From Candidatus Heimdallarchaeota archaeon (GTDB lineage Archaea > Asgardarchaeota > Heimdallarchaeia > Heimdallarchaeales > Heimdallarchaeaceae), in NCBI GenBank assembly GCA_030603365.1, contig JAUVXV010000001.1, positions 558,001 to 622,000 of the forward strand: a stretch of 64,000 bases of DNA, given 5' to 3'. Positions within the stretch are counted from its first letter, which is position 1; each line of letters begins with the position of its first letter. A program made the translations under genes and the position numbers. Below are positions 25,180-34,809 of the stretch, one piece after another. The notes under the pieces are model-generated. The model did not search any database. It worked only from the letters and a program-made list of their open reading frames with translations, and was not told the origin of the DNA.

Positions 25180-28170
25180 ATGGTTAGTACTAGTACTGTC
25201 AACTCATTTAATTGTGTCTTTGATAGCCTTGCATTATATAATTTTAAAATGCACAAAGATACTAAATTAGAGTTATCTGAAGTTCCCATAATAGTTATCT
25301 CAGGTGCAAATGGAAGTGGTAAAACACAAATTTTAGAAGCTTTGATTTTAGCTATTGGACATACACCTAGCAGAATAGCTTTAAGTACTTTTAAAGAATT
25401 GATAGGGCCATTTGATAACAACTCGAAAATTACTTTAAAACTAAACAATCCTGTCCTTTCTGACAACAGATTATTTTATAGTTCAGATCCTGACTTGACC
25501 TCATTTATCGATTCTGATTCATTTGAAATTGAAATAAGAATAAATAGTGAAGGATCTGTACAAAGAAGAATCATTTCCATGAAAGGTAACAGAAGAGAAG
25601 TTACCAAAAGGCAGATTCAGAATTTGATGAAGAATATCGGAATTTATGAAGATACAATGTTAAATTTCACTGAAGAAGGTTATTTAGGTTCTTTTGCTGA
25701 AGGTTCCCCTCATAAAAAATTAGATAGCCTACTTGTTGCTACAGGATTGAAAGAAGTTTTTTCAAGCTATGTAGAATCAAAAAAGAAAGTTGAAGAGAAA
25801 GAGAAAGAGTATTCTCCCTTATCTCTACAATATGAACGAGAACTAAATAAGCTAGAAAAACTTAGAGAAAATTTTGACCGAATTCAGAAAAAAAGAGAAT
25901 TAGTTACTCGATATGAACTTGTAGAAAGAGAATTAACTTGGTTTCTAGCTCTTGAAAATCAAGCTCAGCTTGAAAAAGTAAAGAAGCAAATTAATTTTAA
26001 AGATAATGAACTTAATGAATTGGATACTGAAAATAGGAAGATAGAATCCGATTTTGGTATTGTAAAAGAGTCACTAGAAAGACTCAACTCCGATATAGTT
26101 GATGAAAAGTCAAATGTTAGAGATTTTTCTGATAAGAAAAATAGATTGGAAGGTCAAAAGGATGAAAAAATCACAAGAATTAATATTCTTGAAAAGGAGA
26201 TTTCTGATTTAGAGAATAAACTAGAAAACTTTGGTAACATTCAATCAAATGAAGGATTAGAAAGGAAAAGAGTATTACAGAATTCTTTGAGTTCAATTAA
26301 AGAGAGAGAGAAGCAGCTAGATAATGAATTAGAAACTAGTCAAAATGATTTAAAGAGGAAGATTACAGAGGAAATTAAAATAAAAGAACGAATAGCTGAT
26401 AGATCCAATCAATACGGTAATATTTCAGACTATGAACGACGATTGATAAAAGATAGTATCCTATTCAAAGAAAAGATTCAATCATCTAGATTTAAAAAAG
26501 AAATAATAGGACCAATTTATGAAATTATTTCCATAAAACCCGGTTTTGAGGAATACACTACCGTTATTAAAACAGCAATAGGAAGATATCTCTTCGGTTT
26601 TATTGCTACTTCTCATGAAGCTTATTACGAATCTAAAAGATTGTATGACGAACTCTTCCCTTCTTTCAAACCAAATTTTACTGTAGGTAGAGTATTGGAG
26701 GAAGAAAAAGGGCCCAAACCGAATTTTCTAGTACAATTAGCTCTGGAAACCAAACCTTCAGGAATCGTGGATTATGCCATAAATCTTATTGATTCTCCCT
26801 TTCAAGTTAAGATTTATCTAAAGAGATTTGTTAGAACTTTGTTAGCATCATCTTCAATTTCCTCAAATTTACTTACAGATTATGCTAAGAAATATAGGAC
26901 TAATATTCTAACAACTGATAGTAAAAGTTTCTACCTTTCCCAGGAAGCATTCTCTAGACCTCCTAGTGCATATAATATCAAATTAGGTGTTGGATTAGAG
27001 AAATATCAAACCGTTGAGAGGATAAGGGAACAGCTTTATTCTGTTCAATCTGATATAGAAAGGCTAACAGAAGACAAAATTAGAATAAATAGGGAGATTG
27101 TTGATTTTGAAAATGAGAGAAGAGATCTTGAGAATCTACTTAAACCTTGGAATTTAGGTAAAAATGAACTAGAGAACGAATTTCTTAAACTGGAACAACT
27201 TAAGAATACAGCTGAAGCTCAAATTAGATCGGAGCAAATTGGTATTAATAATTTAGGTTCAAACATTACTTCCATATCAAGCAATCTTTTAGAGGTTGAA
27301 ACAGCATTAATAGAAAAAGAACGAACCTATTCGTCAAAGAAGAATGAATACAATCAATTGGATGATCAAATTCAATTATATCGAACTAAACGAGAAAAAA
27401 TAATAAGACAACTAGAGTTTTTGAATGCTGAATTTATTGAGCTAGATGAACAACATCAGATTCTAATTAAGAACGCTCAGGATAAGGGTTCTCCACCTGA
27501 AACTATTAGAGAAAATCAAGAAGATATCTTTTCTGAATACAATCAAATAAAAGGTCAATTAGAACTATTAGAAATTACCCCTGATATTTCTCAAGAAGTT
27601 ATAGAAAAGCAAGAAAATCATGTTAACCTAATCAAGATAGAGGCACAAAAGGCTGAGGAACATCTTAAGAATTTACGAGATGATCTAGATAAAAGAATTT
27701 CCGAATGGGAAGGTGGTCTGCATAATATTGTTACTCATCTGAATAAAATGCTAAACCTTCTATTGAAGGATACTTTTATGAATATCTCAATACAAATCAA
27801 AAATTATAATGATGAAAGAAATGCAGGTTTATACATAGAAGCTGAAACTAAAGGGGATAATAGGAAATATAGACAATTATCCGGAGGAGAAAAAACACTT
27901 CTCGCACAAGCAATAATTTTGGCTTTACATATGATAAACCATTCTCCTATTCATGCTATAGACGAGTTTACTCAAAAACTAGATAGAAAGAACAAAGCTC
28001 TTGCATTTTCTATGGCACTGTTAACATATCGTCTAGCAAAAGAAAGTAGAATCATAACTCCACAGTTCATCCTGATAACTCCTTCCTTAGATGACATAGA
28101 ATTATCAGAAGAATTTTCTCATAAGATCCTAATAGAAAGCAAAGTAAAATCAAAGGGGGTAAAGACATGA
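25180..28170 (+). CDS. Smc5/6-like SMC ATPase
   Basis: 996 residues. Walker A is GANGSGKT at 42-49, followed by LAIGHTPSRIAL and a KELIGPF...ITLKL stretch like the region behind Walker A in Smc5/Smc6. Two long coiled coils (about 190-420 and 640-840) flank a hinge-like globular region (about 430-620: GPIYEIISIKPGFEEY). The signature is LSGGEKT at 900-906 and Walker B HAIDEF ends with D928-E929. The final LITPSL (965-970) corresponds to the LITPKL phrase typical of eukaryotic Smc5. It probably forms a ring with the next genes' products and acts on DNA. Rad50 lacks such a hinge (it has a CxxC hook, absent here). The Smc5 affinity is read from motifs and needs a tree. Confidence 0.85.
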   Translation: MVSTSTVNSFNCVFDSLALYNFKMHKDTKLELSEVPIIVISGANGSGKTQILEALILAIGHTPSRIALSTFKELIGPFDNNSKITLKLNNPVLSDNRLFYSSDPDLTSFIDSDSFEIEIRINSEGSVQRRIISMKGNRREVTKRQIQNLMKNIGIYEDTMLNFTEEGYLGSFAEGSPHKKLDSLLVATGLKEVFSSYVESKKKVEEKEKEYSPLSLQYERELNKLEKLRENFDRIQKKRELVTRYELVERELTWFLALENQAQLEKVKKQINFKDNELNELDTENRKIESDFGIVKESLERLNSDIVDEKSNVRDFSDKKNRLEGQKDEKITRINILEKEISDLENKLENFGNIQSNEGLERKRVLQNSLSSIKEREKQLDNELETSQNDLKRKITEEIKIKERIADRSNQYGNISDYERRLIKDSILFKEKIQSSRFKKEIIGPIYEIISIKPGFEEYTTVIKTAIGRYLFGFIATSHEAYYESKRLYDELFPSFKPNFTVGRVLEEEKGPKPNFLVQLALETKPSGIVDYAINLIDSPFQVKIYLKRFVRTLLASSSISSNLLTDYAKKYRTNILTTDSKSFYLSQEAFSRPPSAYNIKLGVGLEKYQTVERIREQLYSVQSDIERLTEDKIRINREIVDFENERRDLENLLKPWNLGKNELENEFLKLEQLKNTAEAQIRSEQIGINNLGSNITSISSNLLEVETALIEKERTYSSKKNEYNQLDDQIQLYRTKREKIIRQLEFLNAEFIELDEQHQILIKNAQDKGSPPETIRENQEDIFSEYNQIKGQLELLEITPDISQEVIEKQENHVNLIKIEAQKAEEHLKNLRDDLDKRISEWEGGLHNIVTHLNKMLNLLLKDTFMNISIQIKNYNDERNAGLYIEAETKGDNRKYRQLSGGEKTLLAQAIILALHMINHSPIHAIDEFTQKLDRKNKALAFSMALLTYRLAKESRIITPQFILITPSLDDIELSEEFSHKILIESKVKSKGVKT

Positions 28171-28946
28171 CTGATAATGATTTCATAGATAGTGATGTTG
28201 AAACAAACACTGGTTATTTAGAACAAGCTAGTGAATGGTCTGAAAATATTTTTCACCTTCTTTTTGAGTTGAAAAAGAAATATGATAAATCATTAAAAAA
28301 CAAAGTAGTAGTCACCGTAAATGAATCAGAATCGGATAGAGTCAGAGTGTCGGATGCTTTTCTTTATCTCCAAAGTGAAAAGGAGAGTTTGATTGATGCT
28401 GCTCTCTACAAAGATTTTGTTGGAATGAGTGAACTGAGAGAAAAAAGTTTCTTAGATCAAATGCTTTATCCAAACAAGCGTATAGAAAAATTTGCTGAAA
28501 TAGTAAAAAAGCTGTCTACTCCCATAACCTATTTTTCTAGAGTAAATCAGTTCAACTCTGAGGAGTTATTACCAAATCTTGAACCTCAAATTATTGAAAT
28601 TGAATCAAATCAGGAATTGGAAGAATTCATCAAGAAATATCAAAAGTATTTCCTAAAGTTACAGAATAATTTCCTAAGTAAGGGCGATATAATGAGTATT
28701 GAAGAAAGAATAAAAGAGAAAATCATCAATAAGAAATTAAGTAAAAATGAAATTAATAATATTCTAACTACTTTAGAAGCTGAAATCTTATCAAAGATGA
28801 TAAGCGAGAAAAAAGTGTTTGCCATACAAGAGGACGACTTACTTATTTTTACATTGAATGAAGATGACAAAGAAGTAATTGGAGTATCAAGTTCACTTCT
28901 CCTTTCTCCAAAAATACATAAAAATGAAGGTAGAGAAGATGGATGA
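28167..28946 (+). CDS. SMC-associated protein, possible kleisin
   Basis: 259 residues; its ATGA start overlaps the Smc stop. The N-terminal third is helical. A middle segment (LSTPITYFSRVNQFNSEEL) leads to charged helices. The last 60 residues (LSKNEINNILTTLEAEIL, then KVFAIQEDDLLIFTL) look like a winged helix with a terminal beta wing. Kleisins bridge the two SMC heads using an N-terminal helical and a C-terminal winged-helix domain, and sit between the SMC and kite genes in bacterial and archaeal operons. The position and C-terminus fit, but no specific kleisin signature was recognised. Confidence 0.5.
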   Translation: MTDNDFIDSDVETNTGYLEQASEWSENIFHLLFELKKKYDKSLKNKVVVTVNESESDRVRVSDAFLYLQSEKESLIDAALYKDFVGMSELREKSFLDQMLYPNKRIEKFAEIVKKLSTPITYFSRVNQFNSEELLPNLEPQIIEIESNQELEEFIKKYQKYFLKLQNNFLSKGDIMSIEERIKEKIINKKLSKNEINNILTTLEAEILSKMISEKKVFAIQEDDLLIFTLNEDDKEVIGVSSSLLLSPKIHKNEGREDG

Positions 28947-29544
28947 AAACCCTTTCAATGAGGGAGAAGAATCTCAATCGGATTCAATGATCATCAATAT
29001 ACTTCCCCCTTCAATCTCTGATGAAGAAAAGGGACAACTTTTCAAAGAACTTACTACGATACTTTCAAGAAAATGGACAAAAGATAAAACTATTGTCTTT
29101 GGATGTTCAGAACTAGACTTACTTCTAGCTACAAGATTTGATGTTGCTACACTCAGGGAAGCACTAGACGAGTATAAACTATTCGTAAAAGTTATTGGTT
29201 TAGATTTAATAGACTATGATATAGAAGGTGAAAGATGGTATTGCTTGAAGTCAACATACTATGCACCTTCTGAACTGGAACAATCAGAGTTGATTATTCT
29301 TGGTTTAATTATAGCGATGATAGAAGATGAAAATCCCAAACCTATAACTACAGAGAAAATTAAGGAGAAATTAGTGATTCCTGGAAAGATGAAAGAATAT
29401 CTAGTCGAACAAAGCTTGAGAAATCTAGCAAAGTTGGGGTATATTCAGAGAAAAAACAATTCTTGGCAATACAATTATAGAACTCTTATAGAATATGGAT
29501 CTGAAGAAAGACAGAAGATTATAGAGGAGTTCAGGAACATTTGA
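28939..29544 (+). CDS. Kite-type winged-helix protein (ScpB/Nse1/Nse3-like)
   Basis: 201 residues from ATG 28939, which overlaps the previous stop by 8 bases and has a purine-rich AAGGTAGAG before it; in-frame ATGs at 28879 and 28924 are less likely. After an acidic N-terminus and an alpha/beta region, residues from about 115 onward read SELEQSELIILGLIIAMIED, then a helix, then SLRNLAKLGYIQRKNNSWQYNYR. This is the tandem winged-helix pattern of ScpB and of the Nse3/MAGE domain (compare the YLEY...WGPRA region). Such proteins dimerise and bind the kleisin. The assignment is inferred from pattern and operon position. Confidence 0.55.
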   Translation: MDENPFNEGEESQSDSMIINILPPSISDEEKGQLFKELTTILSRKWTKDKTIVFGCSELDLLLATRFDVATLREALDEYKLFVKVIGLDLIDYDIEGERWYCLKSTYYAPSELEQSELIILGLIIAMIEDENPKPITTEKIKEKLVIPGKMKEYLVEQSLRNLAKLGYIQRKNNSWQYNYRTLIEYGSEERQKIIEEFRNI

Positions 29545-29996
29545 AAGAACAAGAACTTATACAATGCTATATTCGTTGTACTTTCTGTAATGTTAAGGTT
29601 CCTCTTAAGGAAGCTGCCTTGGAAGGATGGGAAGTCTGTCAAAAATGTCAGCTTGTTTTTTGTGTAGAATGTAAAACCTCTGTAGATGAAAATTTGCACT
29701 GCCCTGGTTCTGTTTATACAACAGAACATAAAGCTGCTTTTCAACTATTACCTGTTGAGCAAATTCTTGAAACTGCTACCATGATGGAGCAACCAGTAAA
29801 GAAAGGTCAATATATTTCGAAAATCTTTTTTGATGATGAACGTAGAAAAATAGATCTATTAAGAAAAGAACAAAATAAGAAAGGTCCAATTGATTTTAGC
29901 ATCATCCGATTTAGGGAAGAGCAATGGAAAAAATTCGGTACTGTCCTAGTTAAGAGAAAAGATGGAAAGTTCCTTACTTGGGGTCAGATTGATTAA
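29541..29996 (+). CDS. TFIIH p44/RING-like zinc protein
   Basis: 151 residues from TTG 29541 (TTGA overlaps the previous stop; GAGGAGT upstream). Cysteines C13-x2-C16, C33-x2-C36-x4-C41-x2-C44 and then H53-C54 form a two-zinc RING-like domain. The stretch VCQKCQLVFCVECKTSVDE then LHCPG closely resembles the C-terminal C4C4 domain of TFIIH subunit p44/Ssl1 (CxxC..FCxxC...LHxCPG). The terminal cysteine of that motif is Ser56 here. The remaining 95 residues are basic and lack a known fold; the von Willebrand domain of Ssl1 is absent. It may be the Nse1-RING counterpart of the Smc complex, but this is inference. Confidence 0.6.
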   Translation: MKEQELIQCYIRCTFCNVKVPLKEAALEGWEVCQKCQLVFCVECKTSVDENLHCPGSVYTTEHKAAFQLLPVEQILETATMMEQPVKKGQYISKIFFDDERRKIDLLRKEQNKKGPIDFSIIRFREEQWKKFGTVLVKRKDGKFLTWGQID

Positions 29997-30026
29997 ATGA
30001 AAAAGAAAGAAAAAGAAGAAGAGGAA

Positions 30027-32918
30027 TTATATTCCTGTTATAGCTTCTGCTCTTGAGCCCAGAATTACGTTAGTTATAAACAGACTAGTTATCTGTAATA
30101 GCATTAATAGCACACCCAAAGCACAGAATATCTGGAATTTTAATGGATTCCAAGCCATATACCAGGTAATTGTTCCTGCACGAGCACTAAGAATTAGGAA
30201 AATCGTAGTTGAAACTTCTGATAAACAATACAAGAAAGATACAAGAGAACCTGCAAATATATTAAGTGAAATTAGAGGTAATGTAATCTTCCTCATTGTA
30301 TTCATTCTTGAAGCGCCTAAATTGAAAGAAGCTTCTTCTAAAACTGGGTCAACTTGTTGTAATCCAGCATAAGCTGATCTTACCGTAAACGGTATTTTTC
30401 GAACCGTATAGCTCATAATTAACAGCGTTACAGCAACACCAACAAAAGGATCAAGATGCAAACCTGCGGCTAGGTTAGCCATCATTCTATTGAACCATGT
30501 AGGATTTCTTGAAGCGACACCACCCCAATCAAAAGTTCTGTAGAAACCAATAGCGAGTACTATTCCAGGAATTGCTATTGGTAACGTTACTAGTGCGTCT
30601 AGAAGATTCTTCCCTCTGAAATCTTTTCGACTTACAACATAGGCAGCTAAGGAACCTATGACTATTATTAACATCGTTGCTATTACACTATAAACAAGCG
30701 TGTTTATTACATAATTCGGTATATTATATCGCGAAGAAGTAAATACAAGTCCATAGTTTTCCAACGTGAACTTAATATCTGAGGGCTTCGTACCCCCTAA
30801 TGTTTCCATAATTGACATTAGGAAAACTCCTACATGAACAAGCAGTGAAAATGCAAATAATATGACTAAAAATGGGTAAATGAACAGTAATTTCCATTTT
30901 GCTTTGGATAATCTATATTGACCTGCTCTTCCTTTACTGACCATTGAATAAGTTTTCAAAGAAACATATTTTCTTATTGCGAAGAAACCAAGTATAGCTA
31001 TAATTAGAAGAATCCCTCCAAGTACACATACTTCTGGCGTAATTACTGCTGAACCCGCTTTTGTGAAATTCTCAAAAATATGATAAGGTAGAACTTTCTT
31101 AGCTGCATCATCTCCCATTGCAGCGAAGATAATCGGTGTACCTACATCTTCCATTGCAAGAATTAAGACAAGTATTGCACCTGCTCCAATGCCCGGCATT
31201 GCAAGCGGTAATGTTACCGATGAAAACAAACGTAATCTTCCTGCACCAAGGTTTTCTGCTGATTCTTCCATGCTAGGATCTATGTTAAGGAATGCAGAAA
31301 ATGCATTCAAGTATACAAGCGCATAGAAATGAGAAACTTGAACAAACACTATCGCAAATATACCTGAAAAGACAAGTTTACTTTCGTATACTGGTATAAG
31401 AAAGAAATTATTGAGAAAACCATTGGGACCTAGAATCAATCTGAATCCCATACCTGATATGAACGGAGGAATGATTAATGGTGCTAGAGCTAGAAGACTA
31501 ACTAATCTTTTACCAGGGAATTCATATCTGGCTAAGATGAAAGCTAAAGCAGTACCAAGAAGGACTGAGAAAATTGTTGTTAATATTCCAATTTTGATTG
31601 TGTTCAGAACAACTCCATGATCTTTTCCACTAAGCGTTATAACATAAATCATAATTGTATCTTCATATTCTCCAAGACTGTTTAATGTTAAAATTGATTG
31701 ACTATCCAGAACATTTAATCCATTTTTTGATTGTGCTAAATAAATTCTGTCATTATCAATGTCTAAAAGTACATCTTCAGTATTCTTTCCAATTTGGATG
31801 AAATTACTTATTTCAAACATGATTGAAGGGTCTGTTATATCAATCACTCTTATTCCATAATCAAAAGTAAACTCATTTGAGGTTACAATATATGCATAAT
31901 TATCATCAATAAATACATCGTCCGCTCTTGTACTAGCTGTTAAATTAAACCATCCCAACACACTGATATCTGATGGGTCAGAAATATCAAACGCAACAAA
32001 TCCATCGAGATCAGCAGCTATATATGCTACATCATCTACAATTTCAATACCTTGAGCATTTATCGATTCTGATGTTTCCGGATATAAAGAATATTTTTCT
32101 ATATGTATTGGATTGGATTTATTGGTTATATCAAAAACGTTGATTCCAGAATCATACCCAATAAGAAATGCATAATTGTCTTTTATCGCTATATCTTTAG
32201 AATCGATAATATCTAAGGCAGTATTAGTGTCTCTTGCAGTTCTTGATAGGACTATTGGGTATGTTGGGTCTGAAACATCAATAATAGCAAACCCTTCTCC
32301 ATTAATATCAAGGTAAACAGTATCATTTTGAACTAGTAGAAAATTTGTGTCATTTGCAAGTTTGTAAATCTCTGATACAGGTTTGAAAGATTCTTCTATG
32401 TCAGAAATATTGAAGATAAGTAATCCGCTTTCACCTGCTGCAGTGTATAACAAATCATCTTGTATATGTAAATCTTTGAAGTCGGCTAATTCATCATAAT
32501 ACTGTCTTATCTCCGTAATTGATTCTGGATTGGTAATATTCAATATTTCTATTCCTTGTTCTCTTTCAGCTATGTAAGCAACATTATTTGAAACAGCAAC
32601 AGCATCAGCTGGACCACCATAAGGTTCGTTACCCGCGGAATAAAAGGTAGTTTCATCCACTCCACCAAAATTGAAATAGATATCTTGAGTAAAAACATTA
32701 GCTATAGGAGTACCAGACCATTCCCCATTGAAGTAAATAGCTCCAGATAAAACTGAAAATAGAGGAACAACCATCCAGACGATGAAAACAAATCCTACGA
32801 GAACAATAATAAAGTTTGTAGAAGGTTCTCTTAATAGTTTTACATACAATAAGTCAATAATTGATCTTCTCTGTTTCCCTCGTTTTTTATCATCATTTTC
32901 TTTGTTTGATCTAGCCAT
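30027..32918 (-). CDS. Fused iron-type ABC permease with extracytoplasmic LVIVD beta-propeller
   Basis: 963 residues. One membrane segment (about 35-60) is followed by about 350 residues of LVIVD-type repeats (repeating AYIAxxxxGixVxDIsxPxxi units, for example VAYIAEREQGIEILNITNP), a predicted seven-bladed propeller outside the membrane. From about 430 a double permease follows, with two EAA loops (ESAENLGAGRLRLF and LEEASFNLGASRMN), as in FbpB/SfuB/ThiP fused permeases. It should import a ferric- or thiamine-like ligand delivered by the upstream solute-binding protein. No ATPase gene is adjacent. The propeller insertion is unusual and may dock the binding protein or sense ligand. Confidence 0.85.
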   Translation of the reverse strand: MARSNKENDDKKRGKQRRSIIDLLYVKLLREPSTNFIIVLVGFVFIVWMVVPLFSVLSGAIYFNGEWSGTPIANVFTQDIYFNFGGVDETTFYSAGNEPYGGPADAVAVSNNVAYIAEREQGIEILNITNPESITEIRQYYDELADFKDLHIQDDLLYTAAGESGLLIFNISDIEESFKPVSEIYKLANDTNFLLVQNDTVYLDINGEGFAIIDVSDPTYPIVLSRTARDTNTALDIIDSKDIAIKDNYAFLIGYDSGINVFDITNKSNPIHIEKYSLYPETSESINAQGIEIVDDVAYIAADLDGFVAFDISDPSDISVLGWFNLTASTRADDVFIDDNYAYIVTSNEFTFDYGIRVIDITDPSIMFEISNFIQIGKNTEDVLLDIDNDRIYLAQSKNGLNVLDSQSILTLNSLGEYEDTIMIYVITLSGKDHGVVLNTIKIGILTTIFSVLLGTALAFILARYEFPGKRLVSLLALAPLIIPPFISGMGFRLILGPNGFLNNFFLIPVYESKLVFSGIFAIVFVQVSHFYALVYLNAFSAFLNIDPSMEESAENLGAGRLRLFSSVTLPLAMPGIGAGAILVLILAMEDVGTPIIFAAMGDDAAKKVLPYHIFENFTKAGSAVITPEVCVLGGILLIIAILGFFAIRKYVSLKTYSMVSKGRAGQYRLSKAKWKLLFIYPFLVILFAFSLLVHVGVFLMSIMETLGGTKPSDIKFTLENYGLVFTSSRYNIPNYVINTLVYSVIATMLIIVIGSLAAYVVSRKDFRGKNLLDALVTLPIAIPGIVLAIGFYRTFDWGGVASRNPTWFNRMMANLAAGLHLDPFVGVAVTLLIMSYTVRKIPFTVRSAYAGLQQVDPVLEEASFNLGASRMNTMRKITLPLISLNIFAGSLVSFLYCLSEVSTTIFLILSARAGTITWYMAWNPLKFQIFCALGVLLMLLQITSLFITNVILGSRAEAITGI

Positions 32919-33060
32919 CTTTATTCTACCTGTATACTATGGGTGAGTTGTTAATCACTTAATGCTTTTTGAATTTTCTCCCTAACTTTTAAAAGTGCAT
33001 CATTAAAGTTGAAGAATTTTAGTAAAACTAATTATAAAAAAATAGAGAAGAAAAAGAAAA

Positions 33061-34569
33061 TTACTTTTTCTTTCTTTTATATATTAATATAATAGTTGCT
33101 ACAGTAAGTGTTGAGATCAATGCAGGTATGAAAGCAAAAGAACTGTCATCGGTTGGAACAGTAGGACACGGATCACCTAATGCACCAAGAATTACACAAT
33201 ACTGTGCACTAGCGTAGGTTCTCCATTCTGAATCTTTTTCCGATGCAAACGTTGGATCTGATTGATATTGTGTATTCCAATCAATTGACTCTTGTAACGT
33301 CATTCCAGGCACACCGAGTTGATCTTTTAATTCCACGAAATATGTGCCGTTGATTGTTGTATCACGAAATTGGGTTACCATTTCACCCCAAGTCTTTCTC
33401 AATAAACTATATTTTTGTTCAATAGTTTGGTGGAAGTAGTAAATTGTTGTGGCTAAGTTGCTAGTGGCAAGAGGTTCATCGAAGTCTATACCTATATTGG
33501 CTAGGGTTTCATTATAGAGGGCATATAATTCTACATGTGTGGAACCCTCTGGAGTTAGAAATGCCGAAGCATTAACAGGAAGACGATCAAGTCCTTCAGT
33601 CATCCAAGCAGTTTGACCCGCTGGTGAGAATAAATATTTCATGAAAGCTGCAGCTGCATCATAATGGTCTACATTGATTCCCAAAGCGATTGGGTCTCCA
33701 TTAACGATAGACTGTCCTTCTGGAATGATATACTCACAGCTAGGATTCTCTCTGTTAGCAATAACACCATAGAAATCTATAGTCATTGCAATACCTACTT
33801 CTCCACTTACAACAGCTGCTCTGGTATCAACAGATCCAGGATAAATACCTGCATTACCACCCATTCGAGTAAGTAGCTTCCATCCTTCTTCCCAACCAAA
33901 TGCTTGGAGAATGATTTGGTAGATTCTTGTGTTAGAGGTTGTTAAAGGTGGATCTCCCATACTGATTGCTTTCACACTATCACTTATGTAATAAGTTGGA
34001 CTAGCAAGTTCTTCCCAAGTTTGTGGAATAGGTAGGCCATATGTGGATAGGAAGTCATTATTGATTGTAAAACCAAAAGATGATATGGCATTAGCGGCCC
34101 AAATCATAGCACCTTCACCATCAAAACTCTTCATTCCTGCTCCTGCCAAAGTAGCAGGAACACTGTCATTAACAGCAGTAAATAACTCTGCATCAGTAAC
34201 TGGGTCTATATGGTATAAGAGGCCCCAATTTTCCATAGTGTTGAACAATGAAGGTCCTCCTCCCCATGCAAGATCAATGGATTTGGAGGGGTCTTCAAGA
34301 AGTTTCTTCCAACCATCATCTGTTGTGGCATATCTGAAATCTAGCTCAGTAATTCCCAAAGCGATTGCTTCAGGTGTTGCTAGAAATCTTGCTGTAAATT
34401 CATCTGTAATTGTTACATCGTGTCGAGTAACAATTGATAATGTTACATCGTTAAGCTTTGGATCAGGTGTTATAACCGAATCTTGTTCTGCAGTTGCGAT
34501 AAATACAGTACTACCTGCTATCAATGTAACAAGCATTAAAACTATTATAGCTTTTCTTTTTATTTTCAT
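33061..34569 (-). CDS. Membrane-anchored ABC solute-binding protein
   Basis: 502 residues: signal peptide (KRKAIIVLMLVTLIAGSTVF), a type-II periplasmic-binding fold (VTLSIVTRHDVTITDEFTARF, later IDLAWGGGPSLF, then TWEELASP), and a C-terminal membrane anchor (FIPALISTLTVATIILIY) ending RKKK. This is the extracellular solute-binding family 1 / FbpA-like type. It lies 142 bases upstream of the fused permease on the same strand and should deliver ligand to it. The ligand (ferric ion, thiamine or other) cannot be read from sequence. Archaeal C-terminal anchoring replaces the bacterial lipoprotein anchor. Confidence 0.85.
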   Translation of the reverse strand: MKIKRKAIIVLMLVTLIAGSTVFIATAEQDSVITPDPKLNDVTLSIVTRHDVTITDEFTARFLATPEAIALGITELDFRYATTDDGWKKLLEDPSKSIDLAWGGGPSLFNTMENWGLLYHIDPVTDAELFTAVNDSVPATLAGAGMKSFDGEGAMIWAANAISSFGFTINNDFLSTYGLPIPQTWEELASPTYYISDSVKAISMGDPPLTTSNTRIYQIILQAFGWEEGWKLLTRMGGNAGIYPGSVDTRAAVVSGEVGIAMTIDFYGVIANRENPSCEYIIPEGQSIVNGDPIALGINVDHYDAAAAFMKYLFSPAGQTAWMTEGLDRLPVNASAFLTPEGSTHVELYALYNETLANIGIDFDEPLATSNLATTIYYFHQTIEQKYSLLRKTWGEMVTQFRDTTINGTYFVELKDQLGVPGMTLQESIDWNTQYQSDPTFASEKDSEWRTYASAQYCVILGALGDPCPTVPTDDSSFAFIPALISTLTVATIILIYKRKKK

Positions 34570-34809
34570 TTTCTAATCAACCTTCTTATTGATATCCAAT
34601 GAATATCAAAATACAATCTAGTTTTCCCGCTATAAAGTTTTTGCACCCACGACAAAAAACCCGTTTATTCAAAAAAACAATTATGAGTATAAACAAAGTA
34701 TGATAATTTCATCTAATTTGATTATTTTATCTGTGAAAATAGATTAAAACATATGATGTTACATAACAAAATTCAATAATATGTTCTAAAATTATTACTT
34801 AAAGTTGAA

